From positions 1 through 64,000 of the forward strand of contig CAMWBY010000010.1 in the NCBI GenBank assembly GCA_947172645.1: a stretch of DNA of 64,000 nucleotides, in the 5' to 3' direction. The first letter of the stretch is position 1. The number at the start of each line of letters is the position of its first letter. The DNA is from an uncultured Lachnospiraceae bacterium (GTDB taxonomy: Bacteria; Bacillota; Clostridia; Lachnospirales; Lachnospiraceae). Shown one piece after another: positions 44,155-53,614 of the stretch. The notes under the pieces were generated by a model. The model made no database searches and was not told where the DNA came from. It saw nothing but the letters and a program-made list of their open reading frames with translations. Made by a program: the position numbers and the translations under genes.

Positions 44155-45396
44155 TCACTGCTCTATCCTATGGATAAGCAGGCCGCTTCTCAACTTTGGT
44201 TCAAACCATGTGGATTTCGGCGGCATCAGCCTGCCTGCATCCGCCACGGCAAAAAGTTCATGGATATCCGTAGGGTACATGGCAAACGCCACCTTGGCAT
44301 CCTTATGTACGCGCCGCACCAATTCGTCCATCCCTCTGATGCCGCCTACGAAATCAATCCTGTCATCCACTTTAGGGTCTTCAATTCCTAATACCGGAGA
44401 AAGAAGGTCCTTTTGTAAAATCGTCACATCCAAATCTTCCACCTCGTCGCCCGTATACCGCTCCGGCATGATTTTCAGACAGTACCACGTATCTTTCAGG
44501 TACATGCCTATCTCACCCTTGCGCTGTGGACGGTAAGGCTGTGAACCGATAACGGAAAGATAAAAAATCTCCTTCACCCGCTCCAGAAACTGTTCCCCGG
44601 AATAACCGTTCAACGTCTTAACCACACGGTTATAGTCCATAATCATCAACTGGTCGTCAGGAAACAGTACGGAAAGAAAATAATTAAACTGTTCCTTCCC
44701 CGTAAAATCCGGGTGTTCTTTCCTGCGCATCTGCGATACACGGACCGCGGAAGCACATCTGTGGTGCCCGTCCGCAATGTAAATAGACTCAACCTTCTCA
44801 AACTCCCGCCGAATCCGTTCCACATCGTCCCCGTTGTCAATAACCCATAACCTGTGTGTAATTCCGTCTTCCGCCATAAAATCATAGACCGGAGGACTGC
44901 CCATCGCCTTACGCACCAGCTTCTCTATCCCTTCACGCCTGCGGTATGCCAGAAAAATCGGGCCTGTCTGCGCGCTGCATATATCCACATGCCGTATGCG
45001 GTCCGCCTCCTTATCCGCCCTGGTGTTCTCATGCTTCTTAATAACCTGCCGCTCATAATCATCCACACAGGCGCATGCGCCGATTCCCACCTGTGAACGC
45101 CCGTTCATGACCAGTTCATACACATAGTATGCCTCTCTGGCTTCCTCGATAAACAGCCCTTCTTCCAACATGCCGTCAAGCAAGTCCCTGGCCTTCTCAT
45201 AAACTTCCGGCGCATACATATCATAATCTTCCGGGAACTGCGTCTCCGGCCTGTCAATCCGGAGAAAAGTATATGGGTCGCCCTGTACCTTACCATAGGC
45301 TTCCTGCCTGCTGTACACATCATAGGGCAATGCCGCGATACGCTCTGCCAAGTCCTCCCTGGGTCTCACGGCACGAAAAGGATTTACTTTTGCCAT
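44155..45396 (-). CDS. DUF1015 family protein
   Basis: 413 residues, full-length for DUF1015. Conserved text includes NPFRAVRPREDLAERIAALP plus YDVYS at the N terminus, KKHENTRADKEADRIRH and ADGHHRCASA. Cytosolic; reported in genome neighbourhoods with serA and serC in Clostridia, as here. Function is not established; a link to serine metabolism is inferred from context. ATG 45396 after AGGAG. Confidence 0.92.
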   Translation of the reverse strand: MAKVNPFRAVRPREDLAERIAALPYDVYSRQEAYGKVQGDPYTFLRIDRPETQFPEDYDMYAPEVYEKARDLLDGMLEEGLFIEEAREAYYVYELVMNGRSQVGIGACACVDDYERQVIKKHENTRADKEADRIRHVDICSAQTGPIFLAYRRREGIEKLVRKAMGSPPVYDFMAEDGITHRLWVIDNGDDVERIRREFEKVESIYIADGHHRCASAVRVSQMRRKEHPDFTGKEQFNYFLSVLFPDDQLMIMDYNRVVKTLNGYSGEQFLERVKEIFYLSVIGSQPYRPQRKGEIGMYLKDTWYCLKIMPERYTGDEVEDLDVTILQKDLLSPVLGIEDPKVDDRIDFVGGIRGMDELVRRVHKDAKVAFAMYPTDIHELFAVADAGRLMPPKSTWFEPKLRSGLLIHRIEQ

Positions 45397-45594
45397 TTCG
45401 TCTCCTGTCTGCTATATTTTATATTGTCGTCTATTTCATTCCAACACAATATAAATTTATTTTAGCAAATTAGCCTATACAGCACAAGCATGAAGTGATA
45501 AAATATGGGAGATATCACGGAAATAGTGTAAAGCCGACTGTCACGGGATATCGTAACCGAACAAGTCGAATCCAACAGCAAAGGAAGTGTGGCC

Positions 45595-45879
45595 ATGACA
45601 CCAGAAAACAAAGAAATTTTAGACCGTATTAACGCCTACGCTGAAAAGGCGTTGGCGGACATTGACCCCCAAAAGACAAGAATCTCTTTTCAATTAGAGG
45701 CATTAAAACCCATTATGCAGGAAATCGCCGACGAGAAAGGCATGTCCACGGAAGAAATATTCATACTCTACATGGACCTTGCCAGCGAAGCGTCCGTGGA
45801 GGCGCAGAAACAATTGGAAGCGACTCTCGACGAGGATGAGGGCTCCAACTTTTCCAAGATTGCAAACCGGTTAAACTAA
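45595..45879 (+). CDS. Conserved small helical protein
   Basis: 94 residues, acidic, predicted wholly helical: NKEILDRINAYAEKALADID, then a central KPIMQEIADEKGMSTEEIFI with helix-turn-helix-like spacing. No named family. AAGGAA lies 8 nt before ATG 45595; a GTG at 45589 is too close. It is divergent from DUF1015 and probably shares the control region 45397-45594 with it. Confidence 0.75.
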   Translation: MTPENKEILDRINAYAEKALADIDPQKTRISFQLEALKPIMQEIADEKGMSTEEIFILYMDLASEASVEAQKQLEATLDEDEGSNFSKIANRLN

Positions 45880-45888
45880 GACATCAAT

Positions 45889-45919
45889 CGAGCAGGGGAG
45901 ATTCGTCTACCCCTGCTCG
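45889..45919. terminator. Hairpin between two small convergent genes
   Basis: CGAGCAGGGG pairs with CCCCTGCTCG across 11 nt. The T-tract is weak on both sides (ATCTTTTAT on the plus side after 15 nt). Confidence 0.5.
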
Positions 45920-45928
45920 CTACGTCCG

Positions 45929-46117
45929 TCAATCTTTTATCCTGTCAAGTTCCGCGAGATTCACGCCCAGGCTTGACAATGTCACCTTCAATTCAATATA
46001 CCTCTCATGCATCGAATCATACGTTGCCGGGTCTTTTTCCCTGACAGACAGCATCCAATTCTGTAATCTTGAAAATTCCATAATAGAATCTCTAATAATA
46101 TCTGCTGCACTCGGCAT
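45929..46117 (-). CDS. Small protein, 62 residues
   Basis: MPSAADIIRDSIMEFSRLQN and a second helix rich in charged residues, ending LGVNLAELDRIKD. Probably an alpha-helical hairpin. No family recognised. ATG 46117 follows AGGTGG. It lies between the two small genes around the serine cluster. Confidence 0.65.
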   Translation of the reverse strand: MPSAADIIRDSIMEFSRLQNWMLSVREKDPATYDSMHERYIELKVTLSSLGVNLAELDRIKD

Positions 46118-46241
46118 AAAACCACCTACTTTCCCATCGCCCGTTTGCCACACGAATTTTCATTCCACTTATATTATAACAAAGGGCATATTCGGTGTAA
46201 AGTGTATCCACTGCCAGTTATTTAAAAACCGGTGTACGAAG

Positions 46242-47405
46242 TCACTTCACTACCCTCACCCGGAACACACCGCTTATAGATTGCAGCTTCTTGATAATTT
46301 CCTCAGAGGCAGGCGTCTCGATATCCAGCATCGTATAGGCGACTTCCCCCTTGGACTTATTGGTCATATCGGAAATATTAATCCCGATATCGCCGAAGCA
46401 TGCCGTAAACTTGGTTATCATATTGGCAATATTCTTATGGAAAATAGCAACACGCCCCGCCTGCGCACAGATACCCATATCGCATTTCGGATAGTTGACG
46501 CTGTTGATAATATTGCCGTTTTCCAGATAGTTCTTAAGTTCCTTTACCGCCATCACGGCACAGTTATCCTCGGACTCCTCCGTGGACGCGCCCAGATGAG
46601 GTATCACGATACATCCTTCTTTACCTGCCGTCGTGGCATTGGGAAAATCAGAGACATACTTACGTATTTTACCTTCTTTGATACCTGTAAGCACCGCCTT
46701 CTCATCCACAAGAAGGTCCCTGGCGAAATTCAACAGGATAACGCCGTCTTTCATCTTACTGATGGCCTCTTCGCCTACCATACCCTTCGTAGCGTCCATC
46801 AGAGGCACATGAATCGTAATCAAATCACATTCCTCATAGATTTCTTCCACGTTCAAAACATGCTTCACATCCCGGCTTAAGTTCCACGCCGCATCCACAG
46901 AAACATAGGGGTCATAACCATACACTTCCATCCCCATATGTTTCGCCACATTCGCCACACGCACACCGATTGCGCCAAGGCCGATAATACCTAACTTCTT
47001 TCCCTCAAGCTCCGTACCCGCGAAGTTCTTCTTCGCCTTCTCGGCCGCTTTGCCTACATTTTCGTCCGACTGGTTTTCCTTCACCCATTCGATGCCGCCT
47101 ACCACGTCGCGGGAAGCGAGAAGCATACCCGCAATGACAAGTTCCTTCACACCGTTGGCGTTGGCGCCCGGCGTGTTAAACACGACGATGCCTTTTTCCG
47201 CACATTTGTCTAAAGGAATATTATTTACGCCCGCCCCGGCCCTGGCGATGGCAAGAAGATTCTCCGGAAGCTCCATGTCATGCATAGCCGCGCTTCTGAC
47301 CAGAATACCGTCCGCCTCTTCCACACAATCTGTTTTCTCATACTGGCCGCTAAATTTCTCAAGCCCAATCTGGGCGATGGGATTTAAACAATGATATTTA
47401 AACAT
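46242..47405 (-). CDS. serA: D-3-phosphoglycerate dehydrogenase
   Basis: 387 residues. NAD-binding motif GIIGLGAIGVRVANVAKHMG, and the catalytic region LINFARDLLVDEKAV where 2-hydroxyacid dehydrogenases have the Arg. The HLGASTEESEDN loop carries the catalytic His. A C-terminal ACT domain (from about 315: GRVAIFHKNIANMITKF) may bind serine. It catalyses the first step of serine synthesis. ATG 47405 has GAGG 8 nt ahead. Downstream of serC, 75 nt apart, probably one operon. Confidence 0.95.
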   Translation of the reverse strand: MFKYHCLNPIAQIGLEKFSGQYEKTDCVEEADGILVRSAAMHDMELPENLLAIARAGAGVNNIPLDKCAEKGIVVFNTPGANANGVKELVIAGMLLASRDVVGGIEWVKENQSDENVGKAAEKAKKNFAGTELEGKKLGIIGLGAIGVRVANVAKHMGMEVYGYDPYVSVDAAWNLSRDVKHVLNVEEIYEECDLITIHVPLMDATKGMVGEEAISKMKDGVILLNFARDLLVDEKAVLTGIKEGKIRKYVSDFPNATTAGKEGCIVIPHLGASTEESEDNCAVMAVKELKNYLENGNIINSVNYPKCDMGICAQAGRVAIFHKNIANMITKFTACFGDIGINISDMTNKSKGEVAYTMLDIETPASEEIIKKLQSISGVFRVRVVK

Positions 47406-47480
47406 ATCCATATCCTCTTTCTGTCTCTGCACTTTTCATTGTATCTTTGTAAGTCCTGCATGAAGCCCGCAAGACGAAAT

Positions 47481-48563
47481 CTATACATGTTTCTTCTCAA
47501 ACTCTTCCATGAATGCGACAAGCTTCTCCACGCCCTCCATCGGCATAGCGTTGTAGATGCTTGCTCTCATACCGCCTACGGTACGATGCCCTTTAAGGTT
47601 CACAAACCCGGCAGCCGTCGCCTCCTTGATAAACTCCGCATCCAGCTCCTCGCTTCCAGTCACAAAAGGCACATTCATCAAAGAACGGTCTTCTTTCCTC
47701 ACCGTACCCCTGAACAGTTTGCTTCCATCCAGGAAATCATAGAGAAGTTTCGCTTTCTTCTCATTGGTCTGCTTCATCGCCTCTAAACCGCCATTCTTAA
47801 GAAGCCATTTGAAGACTTTGCCACAGATATATATGCCATAGCAAGGCGGTGTATTATATAAAGAATCATTGTCCGCATGTACCTTATACTTCATCATGGT
47901 AGGCGTGCCGGGAAGCACATCATCCGTAAGCAGGTCCTCCCTGATAATGACTATCTGCGTGCCCGCAGGGCCTACATTCTTCTGTACGCCCGCATAGAGC
48001 ATGCCGTATGCGGATACATCCACAGGCTCGGAAAGGAAACAGGAAGACACATCCGCTACAAGAATCTTACCTTTCGTATCCGGCAGTTTATGGAACTTCG
48101 TACCATAAATCGTATTATTCTCGCATATGTACACATAATCCATATCGTCCGTAATCGGCAGGTCGGAGCAGTCCGGGATATAGGAAAAGGTCTCGTCTGC
48201 GGAAGAGGCAAGCTCCACTGCCTCCCCGTAAATCTTCGCCTCGGCGAAAGCTTTCTTCGCCCATTGTCCTGTCAAAATATAACCTGCTTTGCGGTTTTTC
48301 ATCAAATTCATCGGCACGGAAGCAAACACGAGGCTTGCGCCGCCCTGTAAAAACAGTACTTTGTAGTTGTCAGGAATCCCAAGCAGCGTCCGCAAATCCG
48401 CCTTGGCTTCTTTGATAATCGCATCGTAAGCCTTCGAACGATGGCTCATCTCCATTACCGACATCCCTGTGCCTTTATAGTCTAACATCTCCTCCGCCGC
48501 TTCCCTTAAGACTTCCTCCGGTAAGACGGCAGGCCCTGCTGAAAAATTGTACACTCTAGCCAC
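47481..48563 (-). CDS. serC: Phosphoserine aminotransferase
   Basis: 360 residues. Begins VARVYNFSAGPAVLPEEVLR, with the PLP-lysine in LYAGVQKNVGPAGTQIVIIR and the substrate-binding HRTVGGMRASIYNAMP at the C-terminal end. It converts 3-phosphohydroxypyruvate and glutamate to phosphoserine. The start is GTG 48563, seven nt after GGAGGA. Acts with serA; no serB is seen in the window. Confidence 0.96.
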   Translation of the reverse strand: MARVYNFSAGPAVLPEEVLREAAEEMLDYKGTGMSVMEMSHRSKAYDAIIKEAKADLRTLLGIPDNYKVLFLQGGASLVFASVPMNLMKNRKAGYILTGQWAKKAFAEAKIYGEAVELASSADETFSYIPDCSDLPITDDMDYVYICENNTIYGTKFHKLPDTKGKILVADVSSCFLSEPVDVSAYGMLYAGVQKNVGPAGTQIVIIREDLLTDDVLPGTPTMMKYKVHADNDSLYNTPPCYGIYICGKVFKWLLKNGGLEAMKQTNEKKAKLLYDFLDGSKLFRGTVRKEDRSLMNVPFVTGSEELDAEFIKEATAAGFVNLKGHRTVGGMRASIYNAMPMEGVEKLVAFMEEFEKKHV

Positions 48564-48711
48564 TTTTCTCTCCTCCAATTAGAAAATGAAACATCCTACA
48601 CCAAAAATAAACCTTTTCTATTGTACGCGCTCTGTACACTTTAGTCAATTACTACATGACAGAAAATATGAATAAAAGCAATGGCAAAGCCTTCGGCCTC
48701 ACCGTCTGCTA

Positions 48712-50115
48712 CTAATAAAACATCACCACCGGCGTTCCCACTTCCACCGTCTCGTACAACTGCACCATAGCGTCCCGGGGCGTGTTGATACAGCCGTGGG
48801 AACCGTTGGTCTTGTAGATAGTGCCGCCGTATTTGCCCCGCCAGGATGCGTCGTGAATGCCGATGTTGCCTTTCACCGGCATCCAGAAATCTACCGGGGA
48901 AGCATATCCCGGCCCTCTTAAGACACGGTTTTTCTGTTTCAGGTACACATAATTGACGCCGGAAGGCGTACCCATCCTGCGGGATGTATTCCCCGTAACG
49001 ATAGGCGTCTTCACTTGCTGTACGCCGTCCACATAGTAATACATCATCTGTTCTCCCATATCCACTTCCACATAGGTATCCCCGATATCATCCTTGCCCT
49101 GCGTCCACGCTTTCTGCACATATACCGGCTCATGGATTTCCTTGCGCCCGCTTAAGAATGCAGCGGATAAATATTCCACTTCCGCGTCACGGTCTATCTT
49201 ATTACCGTATGTACCGCCTTCCACAGTGACCGTCTCTCCCCTGGTGGCATGGAACTGTCTGCTTGCGCCCACCGTGTCATATTCGTCCGCAAGGGCATCC
49301 ACAAATTCTTCCACCGCGCCTTCCCGGAGCTTGATATCCCCGTTATCATCTGTTGCAAAACTGCCGTCCTCCCGAAGTTCTATCCAATCACAGACGACGG
49401 AGGCGTCGACGGGAATCTGCTCGTCTCCCATCTGGTACACGATTCCACTTTGTTGGAACTGTTCCACCTTCTCCCACATCTGCAAAGTATCCTGCATCTG
49501 CGCCGTCAGTTCCAAGTCTGCATAACAACCGTTTTCTTTTAAATCAAGTTCTGTGCGGGATTCTTCAATAGCAGCCGTAATGGAATTTTCCGCAGCTTCT
49601 GTCCGGAGGACATCCAATCTCTCATTGACCAGTTGGTATCCCTCCTTCGTCTTGATAATCTCCACCCTGTGCTCCGCGTCGGATTTCTCCCTCTCCGCCG
49701 CCAGAAACGGGATTTTCTGCACAATCCGCTGCAAGGCCGCTCTGTCATAAGATACTACCGGCGTCAGCTGTGTGCTGTCTCCATGAAACAGACTGTCAAT
49801 CCACATCCAGGAATTACTTTGTTTCTGATAAATTTCCAACGCTTTGGCGAAATCAAACTGATAACCAATCTCTTCCGCAGATATGGTGTAACTGTTGCCG
49901 TCCTTGTCATAGACAGTCAGTCCGCCGTAAGAAAAATCCCTCACAAGCTCCCTGTTTACCTCTTCTATGCTTCTTCCGGTGCAATACACACCGTTAATCC
50001 ATGTACCATACGCAAAGGCATTATGGTAGTAAATGGCCAGTCCGACGTATGTTCCCATCAGACTGACCAAAAGAATACATAATATAATTGCAATATGCTT
50101 AAAAAATCTTTTCAT
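48712..50115 (-). CDS. L,D-transpeptidase (YkuD) with PG-binding-type domain
   Basis: 467 residues: membrane anchor (about 8-30), two VanW-linked/PG_binding_4-type repeats (about 35-320), and a C-terminal YkuD domain. The catalytic signature is HDASWRGKYGG...NGSHGCINTP with Cys in SHGCIN. It should form 3-3 crosslinks or attach proteins to peptidoglycan outside the membrane. ATG 50115 has a weak GGAA ahead. Located between serC and ilvB, on the same strand. Confidence 0.93.
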   Translation of the reverse strand: MKRFFKHIAIILCILLVSLMGTYVGLAIYYHNAFAYGTWINGVYCTGRSIEEVNRELVRDFSYGGLTVYDKDGNSYTISAEEIGYQFDFAKALEIYQKQSNSWMWIDSLFHGDSTQLTPVVSYDRAALQRIVQKIPFLAAEREKSDAEHRVEIIKTKEGYQLVNERLDVLRTEAAENSITAAIEESRTELDLKENGCYADLELTAQMQDTLQMWEKVEQFQQSGIVYQMGDEQIPVDASVVCDWIELREDGSFATDDNGDIKLREGAVEEFVDALADEYDTVGASRQFHATRGETVTVEGGTYGNKIDRDAEVEYLSAAFLSGRKEIHEPVYVQKAWTQGKDDIGDTYVEVDMGEQMMYYYVDGVQQVKTPIVTGNTSRRMGTPSGVNYVYLKQKNRVLRGPGYASPVDFWMPVKGNIGIHDASWRGKYGGTIYKTNGSHGCINTPRDAMVQLYETVEVGTPVVMFY

Positions 50116-50164
50116 AAGATGTTTCCAATCAGCTTAAATTACAGCCATCTTCCGTATACTACTG

Positions 50165-51847
50165 TTATTGGTTCGCCCTCGCAAGGTCCTGTGCGTCAAA
50201 GGCTTCACTGATTGGCGCTCCTGCCGGCACCATGGGGAATACCTTATCATCCTCCGGGATAATACAGTCTAACAGAACGGGTTTCTTCATAGCGATGGCT
50301 TTCTCGATTGCAGGCGCCACTTCCTCCTTCTTCGTCACACGAATGGCCTCACATCCAAGCCCCTCTGCCACTTTACAGAAATCTACATTGTCATGGAGGA
50401 CCGTCTGTGAATAACGTTTACCGTAGAACAACGTCTGCCACTGCCTCACCATGCCAAGCACATGGTTGTTGATAACCACCTGGATAATCGGAATATTATA
50501 ACGGCTTGCGGTGGCAAGTTCATTCATATTCATGCGGAAACAGCCGTCCCCTGCGATATTAATACAGGTTTTGTCCGGGCGTCCCATCTTCGCGCCGATA
50601 CACGCCCCCAATCCGTAACCCATCGTTCCAAGGCCGCCGGAAGAAAGGAATGTACGGGGCATGGAATATTTATAAAACTGCGCCGCCCACATCTGATGCT
50701 GTCCCACATCTGTGGTAATCACCGCATCACCTCCCGTTAACCTGTCGATTTCTTCCATAATATATGGACAGGAAAGCTGCGGTTCGTCATAGGTCAACGG
50801 ATATTTATCCTTCAACTCTACAATATGCGCCATCCATTCCGCATGTTCCTGCTGTTCTAACCGCGCGTTAATGCTTTCAAGCACTTCTTTCAAATCCCCC
50901 ACCAGGGATACGTCCGTCCTGATATTCTTATTGATTTCCGCCGCGTCAATATCAATGTGCAGGACTTTGGCATGTTCCGCAAATTTCTTCGGATTGCCCA
51001 CCACACGGTCAGAAAATCTCGCCCCCATGGCAATAAGCAAATCACACTCGCTGACGCCGAAATTAGAAGCCTTCGTGCCATGCATGCCAATCATGCCGGT
51101 ATAGCGCACGTCATGTCCGTCGAAAACGCCCTTCCCCATCAGCGTATCGCAGACAGGCGCATCCAACTTCCCTGCAAATTCCCTGACTTCCTTATATGCG
51201 CCGGAAATCACGGCGCCTCCCCCCACATAGATAAAAGGCTTCTTTGCATTTCTAAGCAAGTATAAGGCATTCTGCATCTCTTCTTCTGTATAGCGGTGCT
51301 CCGTATGGACGGGCTCCGGTTTCTTCTGCACAAACTCGCATGTATTGGCAGTCACATCTTTCGTGATATCCACAAGGACAGGGCCCGGCCTGCCACTGCC
51401 TGCGATGGTGAACGCCTTGCGCAGCGTATCCGCCAGGATATTGATGTCTTTTACAATATAATTATGTTTCGTAATCGGCATAGTAACGCCTGCGATATCC
51501 ACTTCCTGGAACGAATCTTTACCAAGGGAAGGCAATACCACGTTACACGTGATTGCCACCATCGGAACGGAATCCATATACGCCGTGGCAATACCTGTCA
51601 CCAGATTGGTAGCTCCCGGCCCGCTTGTGGCCAGACAGACGCCAACTTTGCCCGTCGCCCTGGCATAGCCGTCCGCGGCGTGCGCCGCCCCTTGCTCATG
51701 GGAAGTTAAAATATGGTTTATCTCATTGCTATGTTGGTACAAAGCGTCATACACATTCAGGATTGTACCGCCCGGATATCCAAACACAGTATCCACGCCC
51801 TGTTCTTTCAGGCACTCCACCACAATCTCCGCACCGGTTAATATCAT
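50165..51847 (-). CDS. ilvB: Acetolactate synthase large subunit
   Basis: 560 residues with three domains of the ThDP family. The catalytic Glu is in ILTSHEQGAAHAADGYARAT, the FAD/middle domain includes GGGAVISGAYKEV, and ThDP-Mg binding is in NIAGDGCFRMNMNELATASR. It makes acetolactate for valine, leucine and isoleucine. No small regulatory subunit gene (ilvN) is adjacent, so feedback control would need a subunit elsewhere. ATG 51847 follows GGAGGAAG. Confidence 0.95.
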   Translation of the reverse strand: MILTGAEIVVECLKEQGVDTVFGYPGGTILNVYDALYQHSNEINHILTSHEQGAAHAADGYARATGKVGVCLATSGPGATNLVTGIATAYMDSVPMVAITCNVVLPSLGKDSFQEVDIAGVTMPITKHNYIVKDINILADTLRKAFTIAGSGRPGPVLVDITKDVTANTCEFVQKKPEPVHTEHRYTEEEMQNALYLLRNAKKPFIYVGGGAVISGAYKEVREFAGKLDAPVCDTLMGKGVFDGHDVRYTGMIGMHGTKASNFGVSECDLLIAMGARFSDRVVGNPKKFAEHAKVLHIDIDAAEINKNIRTDVSLVGDLKEVLESINARLEQQEHAEWMAHIVELKDKYPLTYDEPQLSCPYIMEEIDRLTGGDAVITTDVGQHQMWAAQFYKYSMPRTFLSSGGLGTMGYGLGACIGAKMGRPDKTCINIAGDGCFRMNMNELATASRYNIPIIQVVINNHVLGMVRQWQTLFYGKRYSQTVLHDNVDFCKVAEGLGCEAIRVTKKEEVAPAIEKAIAMKKPVLLDCIIPEDDKVFPMVPAGAPISEAFDAQDLARANQ

Positions 51848-51884
51848 AATTTCTCTTCCTCCATTTTATAAGTATCTGTTTTTC

Positions 51885-53558
51885 CTATTTACTCTTCGGA
51901 ATCTCCAGGATTGCACCCCTGTTGCCGCTTGTAACCATCTCCCGGTATCTGGCCAGATAACCGCTTGTCACCTCCGGCTCCCTGGGCTGCCATTTCTCTC
52001 TTCTGGCCGCCATCTCCTCGTCGGAAACTTTCATATCCAGTTTCATATTGGGAATATCTATGCTGATAATATCCCCTTCCTCCACAAGGGCAATAGGCCC
52101 GCCTACCGCCGCCTCAGGAGAAACATGCCCGATGGATGCGCCCCTGGATGCGCCGGAAAATCTTCCGTCCGTGATAAGCGCCACACTGGAGCCTAAGCCC
52201 ATGCCAGCGATAGCGGAAGTAGGATTAAGCATCTCTCTCATGCCGGGGCCCCCTTTCGGCCCTTCATACCGGATGACCACCACGTCCCCCGCCACGATTT
52301 TTCCGCCTTTAATCGCCGCAATGGCGTCTTCCTCGCACTCAAACACCCTGGCCGGCCCTTCGTGCACCATCATCTCTTCCACCACCGCGGAACGCTTCAC
52401 TACACTGCCGTCCGGCGCCAGGTTTCCTTTTAACACAGCGAGGCCGCCGGTCTTACTATAGGGATTATCCACCGTCCTGATGACTTCCGTGTTCTTGTTC
52501 ACGGCGTTTTTAATATTCTCGCCGACGCATTCCCCTGTCACTGTCATACAGTCCGTATGAAGCAGCCCGATATCCGCCAGCTCTTTCATCACGGCATAGA
52601 CGCCGCCTGCCTCATTTAAATCTTCCATATAAGTAGGGCCCGCCGGCGCCAGGTGACACAGATTAGGGGTCTTCTCGCTGATTTCATTGGCATAAGATAT
52701 ATCGAAATCAAAGCCAATCTCATGGGCAATCGCCGGAAGATGAAGCATCGAATTGGTAGAGCATCCAAGGGCCATATCCACCGTCAACGCATTCAGAATA
52801 GCGTCCTTCGTCATAATATCCCTGGGACGGATATTCTTCTCCAACAACTTCATAACCGCCATGCCTGCATGTTTGGCAAGTTTAATCCTCTCGGAATAGA
52901 CTGCCGGAACCGTCCCGTTGCCGCCAAGCCCCATGCCTAACACTTCTGTCAGGCAGTTCATGGAATTGGCAGTATACATTCCTGAACAGGAACCACATGT
53001 GGGACAGGTCTTCTCCTCAAATTCCCTCAGTTCTTCATCGCTCATGATGCCCGCCGCATGGGAACCTACCGCCTCAAACATGGAAGACAGGCTTCTCTTC
53101 TGTCCATGTACATGGCCTGCTAACATCGGCCCGCCTGATACAAAGACGGTGGGCACATTGATGCGCGCCGCCGCCATCAAAAGTCCCGGAACATTCTTGT
53201 CGCAGTTGGGCACCATCACAAGAGCGTCAAACTGATGCGCAAGCGCCATACATTCCGTGGAATCCGCAATCAAATCCCTTGTCACAAGAGAATACTTCAT
53301 GCCGATATGTCCCATGGCAATACCATCGCATACCGCAATTGCCGGGAATACCACCGGCACGCCGCCCGCTTCAGCCACACCCAGTTTCACCGCATCGACA
53401 ATCTTATCCAGGTTCATATGCCCCGGTACAATCTCATTATAGGAACTGACGATGCCCACCATCGGCTTTCTCATCTCTTCTTCCGTAAATCCCAACGCAT
53501 TGAACAAACTTCTGTGCGGCGCCTGTTGTACGCCCGCCTTTACGTTATCACTTCTCAT
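51885..53558 (-). CDS. ilvD: Dihydroxy-acid dehydratase
   Basis: 557 residues, complete. Fe-S cluster cysteines are seen in [10 protein letters not shown] and [39 protein letters not shown] and the terminal [19 protein letters not shown] are family blocks. It dehydrates the dihydroxy acids of the branched-chain pathway. ATG 53558 after GGAGGA; 38 nt from ilvB. Confidence 0.97.
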   Translation of the reverse strand: MRSDNVKAGVQQAPHRSLFNALGFTEEEMRKPMVGIVSSYNEIVPGHMNLDKIVDAVKLGVAEAGGVPVVFPAIAVCDGIAMGHIGMKYSLVTRDLIADSTECMALAHQFDALVMVPNCDKNVPGLLMAAARINVPTVFVSGGPMLAGHVHGQKRSLSSMFEAVGSHAAGIMSDEELREFEEKTCPTCGSCSGMYTANSMNCLTEVLGMGLGGNGTVPAVYSERIKLAKHAGMAVMKLLEKNIRPRDIMTKDAILNALTVDMALGCSTNSMLHLPAIAHEIGFDFDISYANEISEKTPNLCHLAPAGPTYMEDLNEAGGVYAVMKELADIGLLHTDCMTVTGECVGENIKNAVNKNTEVIRTVDNPYSKTGGLAVLKGNLAPDGSVVKRSAVVEEMMVHEGPARVFECEEDAIAAIKGGKIVAGDVVVIRYEGPKGGPGMREMLNPTSAIAGMGLGSSVALITDGRFSGASRGASIGHVSPEAAVGGPIALVEEGDIISIDIPNMKLDMKVSDEEMAARREKWQPREPEVTSGYLARYREMVTSGNRGAILEIPKSK

Positions 53559-53614
53559 ACGAATCCTCCATTCAATATCTTAAAACCTTCCGACTCCAAA
53601 CAACAAAAGAGAAA

